From Candidatus Fredericiella danica (GTDB lineage Bacteria > Chloroflexota > Anaerolineae > Caldilineales > Caldilineaceae): 64,000 nt of DNA. Location: positions 56,559-120,558 of the forward strand of contig JADJPH010000016.1 in the NCBI GenBank assembly GCA_016713335.1, written 5' to 3'. The position numbers and the translations under genes are program-made. Shown piece by piece: positions 20,053 to 29,854 of this stretch. Numbering within the stretch: position 1 is the stretch's first letter; every line of letters starts with the position of its first letter. The notes under the pieces were generated by a model. That model saw nothing but the letters and a program-made list of their open reading frames with translations. It made no database searches and had not been told where the DNA came from.

Positions 20053-20840
20053 GTGCGATGACATATACGCGGGATTTATATCAGGCGCGTGAACTGCTAT
20101 GGGCATGGACGAGCCGGAATCTCCGCGCGCGTTATCAACAGTCAATTTTGGGCTGGTTGTGGGCGATTGTGCAACCGGTGGCACAGGTGCTGATTTTCAG
20201 CATTATCTTCACGCGGTTCGTGCCGGTGGATACCGGGGGATTCCGTATCCTGTCTTTTCGTATGTGGCCGTGATTCCGTGGACCTTGTTGTCTGCGTCCT
20301 TGACAGACATGGCAAGTGCGCTGGTCAACAACATGAGTCTGGTAAACAAGATTTATTTTCCGCGTGAAGTGTTGGTGCTGGCGGGCCATGCTGGCGCGCT
20401 TCATGGACTTTCTGATCTCGGTGGTCGTCCTGTCCATCTTAATGTTTATCTATCAGGTGCCGCTGACGCTTACTGCCATTATCTGGCTGCCGATTATCCT
20501 GTTGATTCAGTTCTTGCTGATTGTCGGGCTTGGGCTGGCCCTCTCTGCTGCGAATGTCTTCTTCCGTGACGTCACTTCGCTGCTGTCGTTGGGGCTGCAA
20601 CTCTGGTTCTATGCATCACCGATTATTTATCCGATCACGTCCGTGCCGGACAGTCTCCGCACCCTGTATTTCCTGAATCCAATGGCTGGGATTATCGAAG
20701 CATACCGTAGCGTCATCCTGGAGGCGACGCCTCCGGATTACATGGCGTTGGGGCTGGCGGCGATTGTCTCGGTGATTGCATTTGTCTTTGGTTATTCGTT
20801 CTTCAAACGTGTGGAATTCCGGTTTGCGGATATTGTCTAG
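20049..20840 (+). CDS. wzm: Polysaccharide ABC exporter, permease subunit (two frame breaks)
   Basis: ABC-2 type permease of about 260 residues with six membrane spans. Joined pieces: YTRDLYQARELLWAWTSRNLRARYQQ and GWLWAIVQPVAQVLIFSII, then PYPVFSYVAVIPWTLLSASL and NKIYFPREVLVLA, then RDVTSLLSLGLQLWFYASPI and YFLNPMAGIIEAYR. These are standard Wzm/TagG motifs. Breaks lie at five G (20232-20236) and near 20395. Works with the ATP-binding subunit just upstream. Confidence 0.85.
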
Positions 20841-20940
20841 CCCGATCGTGTGCGGGTGTTACGCCCTGTTGGCGGCGACGGGACCCAGGGCTGAGACGCC
20901 TGGAGGCGAGGAATCAAGCAGCAGGTAGACAGGTGGCATT

Positions 20941-22434
20941 GTGGACGTAAGTGAATCTAGCACCAGGGTCAGCATCATCATCCCTGCTTATAAGGGCGCC
21001 AAGGTCATTGGTGATGCGATTGAGAGTGTCTTGCGCCAGAACTACGGCAATTTTGAGTTGCTGGTGGTGGACGATTGTTCACCCGACAATACGGGTGAGG
21101 TGGTGCGCACCTATGCTGCGCTCGATCCGCGCGTCCGTTATATCCGACAGCAAGTGAACGGTGGGGCTGATGTGGCGCGGCGGACAGGGCTTGACCTGTC
21201 GACTGGTGATATCGTGGTCTTCCTGGACCAGGATGATCAGATTCATCCGGACAAACTAGCGGCCCATGTAGCCCTGCTGGATGAGGACCCAACATTGGGC
21301 GTTACATACAATTCGCGCTTTGAACTTAACTATTCAAGTGCCACGGTCCGGGAGATCTTTAGACCGCCGGAGCGAATCAGCCTCGCCGATCTCGTGTTGG
21401 GATTTCCCATTGCGCCCAGTGACATGGTGATGCGGCGTACATGGGCGGTTGCGCCAGAGATCTGGGATGACAGTTTTGTTACGCAGGGCGAAGAAGTGAT
21501 CGTCAACGGCGGTGAAATGGTCTTCTGTGGGCGGCTGTTTATGGCGGGCTGCAAGTTCGGCTTCGTGGATCGCGCCCTCAACTATCGCAGCCATCACGCC
21601 GGGCGGCAGCTCAGTGACATCGCCCTGCGCTGCAATTCCGAATTGCGCTGCCAAGAGATTGTTTTTGCCGATCCGCGTTGCACTGACGAGGTGCGTGCCC
21701 AGCGTGATCAGGCGTTTGCGAACACCTATTGTGTCTGGGGTTATGAGGCGCTGGTACAGGGTGAACTTGAACTAGGGCAGGACTATTTCAGGCGGGCGCA
21801 TGCGCTGCGCCCGGAGATTAGCGCAGAATCGCATGGACCCTTTCTGCGCTGGCTGGTGAATGAGTCAATCGTCGAGTATCAGCAGGATCATGCCATTGAG
21901 TTGGCACAGGTTGTCAACCACTTGCCGGACGAGTACGGCGGGCTCGGTGCAGAACTACCCTGGGCGGTTGCACGCGGGCACTTGATCAAAGGCACCAGGG
22001 CCGTGATGTGGGATCTACCCGAGGGGGCAGACCGCTTTTTTGTGGCGGCGGTGGCTGCAGAGGCAGAAGCGGATGACAGCTACTATGGCATGCTCAGCTA
22101 TCAACTGCTCTTGTACGAAAAAGAGATGGGCGCTGCTGCCACCGATCAGGTGATTGATCGGCTTGCGCCCTATCTTCAACGCCTTGGCGGTAAGCGCGCG
22201 ATGCGCCGTTTCCGTGCAGCCGTTGCGGTTGACCGGGCGTTTGTTTCCTATCAAAAAGGCTCGTTGGAACAGGTGCCCTCTGCGGTCTTGCGGGCGGTTA
22301 CGAATCAGCCGGAATATCTATTCAATCGCGGTGTGGTGTCGATTTTCGTGCGCTCGCTGATCGGGCAACGACGTGACGTGGCCGCGCCGGGAGTTGCCGA
22401 GCAATCGGATCGTGAACTAGAGCGAGCGCTTTAG
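20941..22434 (+). CDS. GT2 glycosyltransferase with helical C-terminal extension
   Basis: 497 residues. GT-A N-terminus: VSIIIPAYKG, VVDDCSPDNTG, GADVARRTGL, FLDQDDQIHPDK (metal-binding DQD). Residues from about 255 are helical with TPR-like spacing (WGYEALVQGELELGQDYFRRAHALRPE). GTG start at 20941 with AGGTGG just upstream. Acceptor and sugar unknown. It is the last gene before the ATP-grasp module and 100 bases after the exporter. Confidence 0.85.
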   Translation: MDVSESSTRVSIIIPAYKGAKVIGDAIESVLRQNYGNFELLVVDDCSPDNTGEVVRTYAALDPRVRYIRQQVNGGADVARRTGLDLSTGDIVVFLDQDDQIHPDKLAAHVALLDEDPTLGVTYNSRFELNYSSATVREIFRPPERISLADLVLGFPIAPSDMVMRRTWAVAPEIWDDSFVTQGEEVIVNGGEMVFCGRLFMAGCKFGFVDRALNYRSHHAGRQLSDIALRCNSELRCQEIVFADPRCTDEVRAQRDQAFANTYCVWGYEALVQGELELGQDYFRRAHALRPEISAESHGPFLRWLVNESIVEYQQDHAIELAQVVNHLPDEYGGLGAELPWAVARGHLIKGTRAVMWDLPEGADRFFVAAVAAEAEADDSYYGMLSYQLLLYEKEMGAAATDQVIDRLAPYLQRLGGKRAMRRFRAAVAVDRAFVSYQKGSLEQVPSAVLRAVTNQPEYLFNRGVVSIFVRSLIGQRRDVAAPGVAEQSDRELERAL

Positions 22435-22473
22435 GTGTGCACCGTGCCGGCGCACAAACGACAGGATGGAGTC

Positions 22474-23589
22474 ATGCAGAAGCGTCTTATGGTCTTGGGG
22501 GCAGGTCCGGGACAGTTGCCGATCATTCAGCGGGCGGTTGCGATGGGGTGCCACGTCATTACGGTGGACTACCTGCCCGATAATATTGGGCACAAACTGT
22601 CGCAAGCCTCTGTGAATTGTAGCACGGTCGACGTGGCCGGCGTGTTGGCTGCCGCCAGGGAACTTCGGGTTGACGGGATCGTGACCTTTGCGTCTGATGT
22701 GGCGACTGCGACGGTGGGGGCAGTTGCTGCGGCCCTGGGGTTGCCGGGATGCCCGCCGGCGGTCGCGGAGACGATGTCAAACAAGGCGCGCTTTCGGCGC
22801 TTCCAAGCGGAACGCCCATCGTTGAAATCACCGGGATTCACCGCCGGGACCGAATTTGCGGTCATTGCACCTCAAATCGAGGCACTCCGTTGGCCGGTGA
22901 TGTTTAAGCCTGTCGACACCTCCGGGTCACGGGGGGTGACCAGCGTCGCTACCTTTGACATGGATGCGTGTGCTGCAGCGTTTGCCTATGCTCAACAGTA
23001 TTCGCGATCGGGTCTTGTCTGCGCCGAGGAATACGTCGAAGGTGAAGACGTCAGCGGGGATGGCTTCTTGGTGCAGGGTCAACTTTACGCTGTCATCACG
23101 CAGAAGTATAAGCAAGGGTATGTACCGACGGGTCATAGCCTGCCCACGCATCTGTCGCGCCTTGATCAAGACCGAATCTTCGCCGAGGTGATGGCGACGT
23201 GCGCCGCATTGGGGTACACCGACGGGCCAATCGATTTCGATGTACGGGTGGCGCCGGATTATGTGACGGTGCTTGAAATGAGCCCGCGGCTTGGCGGCAA
23301 TGGGATACCGATGCTGGTCGCGCGCAGCACCGAGTTCGACCTGGTCAAGGCGACGATCCACTATGCGCTTGGAGCGCCGGTGCACTTTCCTGCGCGCCTC
23401 GAAGTGATCCACGGGAGTGGATCTTTGGTATGGGGCAGCGCAAGTGCAGGCCAGGTTGTGCGGGTGGCAACCTCAGAGGATGTGCACCGAGCGGTATCCG
23501 AAGTGTTTCAGTGTGTCATCAACTGCCGCCCCGGCGATGACGTGAATGCGTTTACTCACGGCGGCGAGTTTGGGATACGTGTTGTTTGA
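22474..23589 (+). CDS. ATP-grasp carboxylate-amine ligase
   Basis: 372 residues. Starts with a Rossmann-like pre-ATP-grasp fold (LMVLGAGPGQLPIIQRA), then FKPVDTSGSRGV (about 147-158), EEYVEGEDVSGDGFL, and the Mg-binding end DFDVRV...EMSPRLGGNG. This is the carbamoyl-phosphate-synthase/D-ala-D-ala-ligase branch; such enzymes activate a carboxylate with ATP and join it to an amine or thiol. In an exopolysaccharide locus, coupling an amino acid to an amino sugar is plausible (inference). ATG 22474 is chosen over an upstream in-frame start because GGAG precedes it. Opens the unusual five-gene block. Confidence 0.85.
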   Translation: MQKRLMVLGAGPGQLPIIQRAVAMGCHVITVDYLPDNIGHKLSQASVNCSTVDVAGVLAAARELRVDGIVTFASDVATATVGAVAAALGLPGCPPAVAETMSNKARFRRFQAERPSLKSPGFTAGTEFAVIAPQIEALRWPVMFKPVDTSGSRGVTSVATFDMDACAAAFAYAQQYSRSGLVCAEEYVEGEDVSGDGFLVQGQLYAVITQKYKQGYVPTGHSLPTHLSRLDQDRIFAEVMATCAALGYTDGPIDFDVRVAPDYVTVLEMSPRLGGNGIPMLVARSTEFDLVKATIHYALGAPVHFPARLEVIHGSGSLVWGSASAGQVVRVATSEDVHRAVSEVFQCVINCRPGDDVNAFTHGGEFGIRVV

Positions 23590-23646
23590 TCTACCGGAGG
23601 GTGCAAGTTATGTTGCCCTGGTAGACCGAATTCGGTGCGCGCTCGA
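23590..23646 (+). promoter_or_regulatory. Stem-loop plus 12-bp palindrome between ATP-grasp and decarboxylase genes
   Basis: TCTACC (23590-23595) pairs with GGTAGA (23630-23635), enclosing GGGTGCAA pairing with TTGCCC. Directly after lies the perfect palindrome ACCGAATTCGGT (23635-23646). No T run follows. It may be an mRNA processing or attenuating structure; the palindrome could be a protein site. Confidence 0.4.
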
Positions 23647-23679
23647 TCTTGTTGTGGCGTAATATGTAAGGATAATGTA

Positions 23680-24934
23680 ATGGTATTTAGTTGGAACACG
23701 CTGGATGCACTTTCGCGAGATCACGGTGACGGGTTTTATCTGGTCGATACCGCCCGTTTTTCGGAGAATTACGACGAATTCTTGGGGGCGTTTCGCCACA
23801 GCTACCCGCATACGAATCTCGCCTACTCCTACAAGACCAACTATATCCCGCGGTTGTGCCAGATCGTGGACGCGCGTGGTGGCTTCGCCGAAGTGGTCTC
23901 GCGGATGGAATATGATCTTGCGCTCCGGATTGGGGTGCAGCCGGAACGAATCATCTTCAACGGTCCCTACAAACGCGCCTGAGGACATCACGTGGGCGCT
24001 CACGAACGGCAGCATCGTCAATCTCGATGCGCCTTACGAGATAGATGCTGTTGAAGCTTTGGCGCGCAACTGGGTGGGTAACCCGTTACAGGTTGGAGTC
24101 CGCTGCAACTTCGATATCGGGGTCGACCAGGTTTCGCGCTTTGGTTTTGACATCGACGGCGAGACGTTTGAACCGGCGCTGCAAAGGCTCGAGCGGCTTG
24201 CCAATGTCGAACTGGCGGGTTTGCACTGCCACTTTTTGGTGCCGCAGAAACGCGCTGAACCGTATGCCATCATGGCCGAGCGTATGATCGGCCTGGCACA
24301 GGGCCGGCTCAGTCACCATGGGCTGCGATTTATTGATTTAGGTGGCGGTTACTTCAGCCGCATGACGCCGGCGTTGCAGCAGCAATTTGGCCACGCTGTC
24401 CCGACCTTTGCCGACTATGCCGCCAGGATGGCGCCGCAGTTTGCCGCTGCATTTCCACAGGGTGGTCCGGAAATGCTGTTGGAGCCTGGCATTGCGTTGG
24501 TTGCGGACACGATGCATTTTGCGGCGCGCGTGATTGAAACCAAGCGCGTACGTGGCCACCAGACCGCACTGGTGGGTGGCAGCATTTATGACATCAAACC
24601 GACGCTGAACACAAAGAACCTACCAGCAACGCTGGTGATGAGTCCCTCTGCGCGTGGCGTGGCGCTGCCAGGCCCGGTTGACCTGGTGGGGTATACGTGT
24701 ATGGAGCATGATTGTCTTTACCGGGACTTCCCAATGAGTCCTGCGCCGGGTGACTTTGTGGTGTTTAGCAATGTAGGCGCCTACACGGTGGTCTTGAAAC
24801 CTCCGTTCATCATGCCTGCGACCGCCATCATCGAACATGATGCAGGTGGCAACCCACGGGCGGTGTTGAAGCGGCGCGACGACATGAGCGACGTATTTCA
24901 GAACTTTGCGTTTGAGGTTGTCCAGGAAGTTTAG
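23680..24934 (+). CDS. PLP-dependent amino acid decarboxylase, alanine-racemase fold (frame break near 23977)
   Basis: About 417 residues after joining. Fold type III decarboxylase (ornithine/diaminopimelate family). The PLP lysine is in AYSYKTNY (about K51). VDARGGFAEVVSRMEYDLAL, GLHCHFL, FIDLGGGYF and EPGIALVADT follow the diaminopimelate decarboxylase pattern; the conserved C-terminal cysteine motif appears as CMEHD rather than CESGD. So it should decarboxylate an amino acid or a carboxylated diamine, but the substrate differs from standard LysA. ATG 23680 follows AAGGA. It ends nine bases before the first asparagine-synthetase-like gene. Confidence 0.82.
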
Positions 24935-24943
24935 GCTTTTCCT

Positions 24944-26787
24944 ATGTCTGGATTCGCGGGTTTTGCCGGGAGCATATCCCCAGCAGAAGGTGAGACCCTT
25001 TTAGGTCGTATGCTGTCAGCTTTGCAGGGTGACGGTGCGCAGTCTCGTGAACTTTATTGTGCACAAGGCATCGGATTGGGACGGGTTACACTGGATTTCG
25101 AGAGCAAGCTAGCCCAACCAGCCTGGAATGAGGCGAAGACGGTGTGCGTCCTTTTGCTGGGCGAACTTTACGGCATGACGCGGGTGCGGCAGCGCCTGGT
25201 TGAGGCTGGTCATCGTTTTGCCACGGATGTCGACGCGGAATTGATTGTGCATCTTTATGAGGATTGTGGCGACAATTTTGTCGATCATCTGAACGGCTGT
25301 TTTGCCGGCGCGATCTGGCAGCCGCATTCCGAGGAATTGATTCTCTTCAATGACCCTATCGGTTCGCGTTCGCTATTTTATGCACTTGTGGGTGACCGCG
25401 TCTTATTTTCGTCTGGTGTGCGCGCCTTGTTGGCCGAGCCGTCGCTGCCACGCGCGCGGGATCCTGTCGCCATTGCCCAGATGCTCCAGTTCGAATACAT
25501 GCTCGATTCGCGCACCTACCTGGCGGCGGTGAAGGTGCTGGCCCCTGCTACTGTCATGCACTGCTGTAAGGGCGAAGTCACCGCAAGTCGCAGGTATTGC
25601 CGGCTTGTGCATACGCCGCTGCAGCAGTTCTTACCTGAGGCGGAGTTGCTGGAGCGACTCTATGCGCACCTGGCAACGGCGTTTGAGCGGCAAGCGCCGG
25701 GGGCGCTACCGGCGGGCATCAATTTGAGCGGTGGCTTGGACTCGCGGATGGTGATGGCGCTTTGGCTACAATTTGCAGGGGACGCGCCAATGCAAACGTT
25801 CACCTTCGGTGCACCTGGGGCCGATGATGTCCATCTTGCCGCTGAGTTGGCGTCCATCAGTCATAGCGCGCACACCTCTGTCTTGCTGCGCCCGGACTTC
25901 GTTCAGAGGTGGCGGACGAATGCGTCCGGCGCACCGACGGGATGAAGAGCTGTGTCCACATGCACGCCTATTCGCTCGTGCCGGCGCAGCGGCAGCGAAT
26001 TCAGCTTGTCTACACGGGATTTCTACTGGATGTACTCAGCACAACCGATTTGCCCGCTGAATACTATGGAAGCTTTGATGACGATAGTGGAGTTGCGCTG
26101 TTACGGCGTAGTCTGCAGACCGTATTTCGCGACATACCGGCGACAGAGATGTATACGGAAGAATTCCTAGGTTCGATGCGGCAAGAGTTTGATGATGAGT
26201 TTCGCGCGCTTGCGCTTGAGGTAAAAGATCCACTTTTCCCAAACTGGCACAGCAACTTCGAACTTCGTCACTCGGAAAGCCGGTTTACGCAGTTGGGCAA
26301 CGAACTATTGCGTGGCGCTTTGATCTGCCGGACGCCCTTTAGTGATCGTGACCTGGTAGAAGCCTGCCTGGCTGTGCCCGTTGGCATGCGGCAGGGGCGG
26401 CAGTGGTTGCGCCGCATCGTTGTGCGCTACGCGCCAAAACTCGCCAAAGTTCCCTGGGATCGCACGGGGCTGCCGCTTGAGGAAACGCTGCGGTCGGTGA
26501 CGATTCGAATTGATCATCAGTCGCGCTGGTATCTGCGCAATCTTGGCGCAAAATGGGTCGCGCCGCCAAAGAGAAAGTCATATCAGAATTATGCACAGTG
26601 GCTGCGGGTGGAAATGCAGCCCTGGGTCGAGTCGGTGTTGCTCAGCCCCAATGCGCTGGCGCGCGGTATTCTAAACCCGCAGTATCAACAGCGGCTCGTT
26701 GAAGATCACATGCATGGTGCGGATTACGCGCGCGAACTTGGTGTATTACTGGCAATCGAGCTTTGGCACAGGGCTTACATTGATTGA
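24944..26787 (+). CDS. Asparagine-synthetase-like amidotransferase lacking Cys2, copy 1 (frame break near 25912)
   Basis: About 613 residues after joining. N-terminal Ntn-glutaminase fold (GFAGSISPAEGE, LLLGELYG, DAELIVHLYEDCGDNFVDHLNGCFAGAIW) but the protein begins MSG where active enzymes begin MCG, so the nucleophile cysteine is absent. The ATP-pyrophosphatase loop LSGGLDSR (about 262-269) is intact. The N-terminal frame ends at 25945; from 25909 the adjacent frame continues with RRTDGMKSCVHMHAY, exactly parallel to copy 2 (RLTDGMKSCIHMHVF). Adenylation with an amine other than glutamine-derived ammonia is therefore expected, as in beta-lactam synthetase-type members. Confidence 0.82.
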
Positions 26788-26826
26788 AATGAGAATGGTA
26801 TCCAGCGGATTCGGTGAGGAGCAGAA

Positions 26827-28668
26827 ATGTCTGGTTTAGTCGGGTATGTATCGGTTGGAGAAATCAGCCCCGATGACGGTTTGCTCTCGTCCATGATTCA
26901 AGCGGTCAAGAATGAGAGCTGGTATTGCGTCGATGAGTATCGCGACGCGCACGCTGCGCTCGCGCGTGTCAGCCTTGGGCTCACGAATCCGGCAGCGCAG
27001 CCCATCTGGAATCGCGGTCATTCCGCCTGTATCCTGATGGAAGGCGAGCTTTATGCAGCGGAGCAGCTTAAGCAGGAGTTGATCGACCGCGGTCACCACT
27101 TCAGGGTTAACAACGACGCTGAGTTGATCTTGTATCTCTTTGAGGAATTTGGCGAAGCTTGTGCTGAACGGTTGAATGGTGCATTTCATGTGGCGATTTG
27201 GGAACCGGCCGAGCAGCGGCTGACGATCTTCAATGATCGTTTTGGCCTATACCCGCTCTACTATATTGAACAGGGGCAACGGCTGCTGTTTGGCGCGGGT
27301 GTGCGGGCCATCCTGGCCGATCCAACGGCGCCGCGCCGGCCGAACCGTCTCGCCATGGCCGAGATGTTGTCGTTTGAGCACTTGATAGGGGAGCACACAC
27401 TTGCCGAGAACGTTCGGGTCGCACCTGCCGCCGCCTGGATGGTCTATAAGCAGGGGCGCTTGACCGTCAAGACGTACTGGGACATTGCCCACCCGCGGCT
27501 GCAAAAGCTATACACGGACGCTGAATATCGCGACCAACTTTCGCACCTGCTGCAGCAGGCTGTGACGCGCCAGTTTCAAGGAGATTTGCCCACTGGTATC
27601 CTGTTGAGTGGTGGTCTGGATTCGCGTTTGGTGCTGGGTCTCCTGCGGATGTCCGCACCCACGGCGGACTTGCGCTCATTCACCTTTGGCATTCCCGACT
27701 GTGATGATGCAAGATTCGCGGCCGAGGTTGCATCGATCGTCCATTCGCAACATCAGTTCATGGAATTGAAGCCGGATTTCGTCCAGGAAATCGCTGCGGA
27801 AGGAGTGCGGCTGACGGACGGGATGAAAAGTTGTATTCATATGCACGTCTTTGCCAATCTGCGCGCGCAGGCCAGGTCGGTCCGTGTCATCTACAAGGGC
27901 TACATGGGGGATCCCCTCATGGGCAGTCACCTCAAGCGTAGCTTCTGGGGAGAGTATGAGCGCCCGGCCATCGATGACATGACCTTTGCCCAATACAATT
28001 CGTTGATCAAGCAATCCGACCATGCGCAGGTCTTCACCGAGCCGATGCGGCAATTTCTGCAGCACGGTGTGCGTGAGCATTTCGTGCAGGAATTTGCTCA
28101 ATATGAGACGACAGTGCTCGGCAATTGGGAAGATCACTTTGATTTTCGCCAACGACAGCGTCGCTTTATCCTGAATGGGGTGGAACTTGTGCGTAGCCAG
28201 GTGCTGGTGCGCACCCCGTTCTGTGACAATGAGCTGGTGGAGTTCATGTTGTCAGTACCCCCAGGGCTTCGCTATGAGCGCGCGCTGTGCATTATGGCGT
28301 TTATCGAGATGTTGCCTGCGCTGGCCAAGGTCCCGTGGACGCGTACAAACCTCCCGCTGGTGCCCACGATGCGGATGGCGTTTTCGCAGCTTAACCAGCA
28401 GGCGCGATGGATGATGCGCAACCACGGACTGCACAATATCCCGGTGACGCAACCGCGCCAGTATGCCGACTATGCACTCTGGCTGCGTACGGCCTGCAAA
28501 GCGTGGGTCGAATCCACGTTGCTCAACAAGCACGCTCTGGAGCGCGGTTATTTCAAGCCTGAGTACGTCCGAAATCTCGTGAGTGAGCATATGGCGGGGG
28601 CTGACCACTCGCGCGCGCTGGGTGTATTGCTGGCAATCGAACTTTGGCATCAACAATTTATGGACTGA
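26827..28668 (+). CDS. Asparagine-synthetase-like amidotransferase lacking Cys2, copy 2
   Basis: 613 residues, uninterrupted. Clear tandem paralogue of the preceding protein: same domain order, same MSG start without the glutaminase cysteine, same LSGGLDSR loop (about 259-266), and a matching C-terminal end (LGVLLAIELWHQQFMD versus LGVLLAIELWHRAYID). GAGGAG stands before the ATG. The domain that adenylates a carboxylate is kept while glutamine hydrolysis is lost, so it likely makes an amide with another amine, or uses free ammonia. Two adjacent copies suggest two related amides or a heteromer. Three bases separate it from the aminotransferase gene. Confidence 0.88.
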   Translation: MSGLVGYVSVGEISPDDGLLSSMIQAVKNESWYCVDEYRDAHAALARVSLGLTNPAAQPIWNRGHSACILMEGELYAAEQLKQELIDRGHHFRVNNDAELILYLFEEFGEACAERLNGAFHVAIWEPAEQRLTIFNDRFGLYPLYYIEQGQRLLFGAGVRAILADPTAPRRPNRLAMAEMLSFEHLIGEHTLAENVRVAPAAAWMVYKQGRLTVKTYWDIAHPRLQKLYTDAEYRDQLSHLLQQAVTRQFQGDLPTGILLSGGLDSRLVLGLLRMSAPTADLRSFTFGIPDCDDARFAAEVASIVHSQHQFMELKPDFVQEIAAEGVRLTDGMKSCIHMHVFANLRAQARSVRVIYKGYMGDPLMGSHLKRSFWGEYERPAIDDMTFAQYNSLIKQSDHAQVFTEPMRQFLQHGVREHFVQEFAQYETTVLGNWEDHFDFRQRQRRFILNGVELVRSQVLVRTPFCDNELVEFMLSVPPGLRYERALCIMAFIEMLPALAKVPWTRTNLPLVPTMRMAFSQLNQQARWMMRNHGLHNIPVTQPRQYADYALWLRTACKAWVESTLLNKHALERGYFKPEYVRNLVSEHMAGADHSRALGVLLAIELWHQQFMD

Positions 28669-28671
28669 CTT

Positions 28672-29835
28672 ATGGACTATACGATACCGTTTAACAAGCC
28701 GACCATTGTCGGTAAAGAACTGTTCTACATCTCGAACGCGATCCATGAGGGTGACTCTGCCGGTGACGCCGGCTTCACGAAGAAGTGTCACGCCTACCTG
28801 GAACAGACACTGGGTGTGCGCAAGGCGCTCTTGACGACTTCCTGCACCCATGCGTTGGAGATGTCCGCGCTCTTGTTGGATATCCAGCCGGGAGACGAGG
28901 TGATCGTGCCCTCGTTCACCTTCGTGTCGACGGCGAATGCGTTTGTGTTGCGCGGGGCCAAACCTGTGTTTGCCGATATTCGCCCGGACACGCTAAATAT
29001 CGATGAGACGCAGATTGAGCGGCTCATTACGCCACGCACGCGTGCGATTGCTCCGGTGCACTATGCGGGTGTCGGCTGCGAGATGGATGTGATTTGCGCC
29101 ATCGCGGAACGGCACGGCTTAGCGGTGGTGGAAGACAATGCACACGGGTTGTTTGGCAAATACAAAGGGCGCTATCTTGGCACGTTTGGCCAGTTTGCAA
29201 CGCAGAGTTTTCACGAGACCAAGAACATCATCTGTGGCGAAGGTGGGGCCTTGCTCATCAACGATCCGCAGTATGTGGAGCGCGCCGAAATCATCCGTGA
29301 AAAGGGCACGAACCGTAGCCGTTTCTTCAGGGGGCAGGTGGACAAGTATTCATGGGTGGATATTGGTTCCAGTTTTCTTCCTTCCGATCTGTTGGCAGCA
29401 TTTCTCTATGCCCAACTAGAGGTGCATGATCAGATTCTTGCCGCTCGGCGCAGGGTCTGGGATTATTACCAGGCACACCTCAACGACTGGGCGGAGGAGC
29501 ACAGTGTCCGGCTGCCCCCGGTGCCAGGTCACTGTGAACAGTCTTACCATATGTTCTATCTCGTGCTGCCCTCGCTTGAGGATCGCCAGCGGCTGATTGG
29601 GCACCTGCGGGATAATGGTATTCAGAGTGTCTTTCACTACCTGCCGTTGAACATGTCGGTCATGGGCCAGAAGTTCGGTGGCGCCGCGGGCGACTGCCCG
29701 GTGACTGAAGATATCAGCGACCGGCTGCTGCGGTTGCCGTTCTTCAACGAAATCACTGAAGACGAACAAGCGCGCGTGGTGGCTGCCATCAAGTGCTTTG
29801 ATTTCTCTGGCAAGGGCGCCGGCAGCCATCACTAG
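28672..29835 (+). CDS. wecE: dTDP-4-amino-4,6-dideoxygalactose transaminase
   Basis: 387 residues, DegT/DnrJ/EryC1 aminotransferase. Very close to E. coli WecE/RffA by eye: IPFNKPTIVGKELFY, GDAGFTKKCHAYLEQ, LLDIQPGDEVIVPSFTFVS, VFADIRPDTLNIDET, EIIREKGTNRSRFFRGQVDK. The PLP lysine is in SFHETKN (about K184). It would aminate dTDP-4-keto-6-deoxyglucose with glutamate, giving the 4-amino sugar (Fuc4N). That amino group is a possible acceptor for the ligase genes upstream. The donor-making genes (rmlA, rmlB) are not in this window. Confidence 0.9.
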   Translation: MDYTIPFNKPTIVGKELFYISNAIHEGDSAGDAGFTKKCHAYLEQTLGVRKALLTTSCTHALEMSALLLDIQPGDEVIVPSFTFVSTANAFVLRGAKPVFADIRPDTLNIDETQIERLITPRTRAIAPVHYAGVGCEMDVICAIAERHGLAVVEDNAHGLFGKYKGRYLGTFGQFATQSFHETKNIICGEGGALLINDPQYVERAEIIREKGTNRSRFFRGQVDKYSWVDIGSSFLPSDLLAAFLYAQLEVHDQILAARRRVWDYYQAHLNDWAEEHSVRLPPVPGHCEQSYHMFYLVLPSLEDRQRLIGHLRDNGIQSVFHYLPLNMSVMGQKFGGAAGDCPVTEDISDRLLRLPFFNEITEDEQARVVAAIKCFDFSGKGAGSHH

Positions 29836-29854
29836 AGGGGGTCGAGGGGATTGC

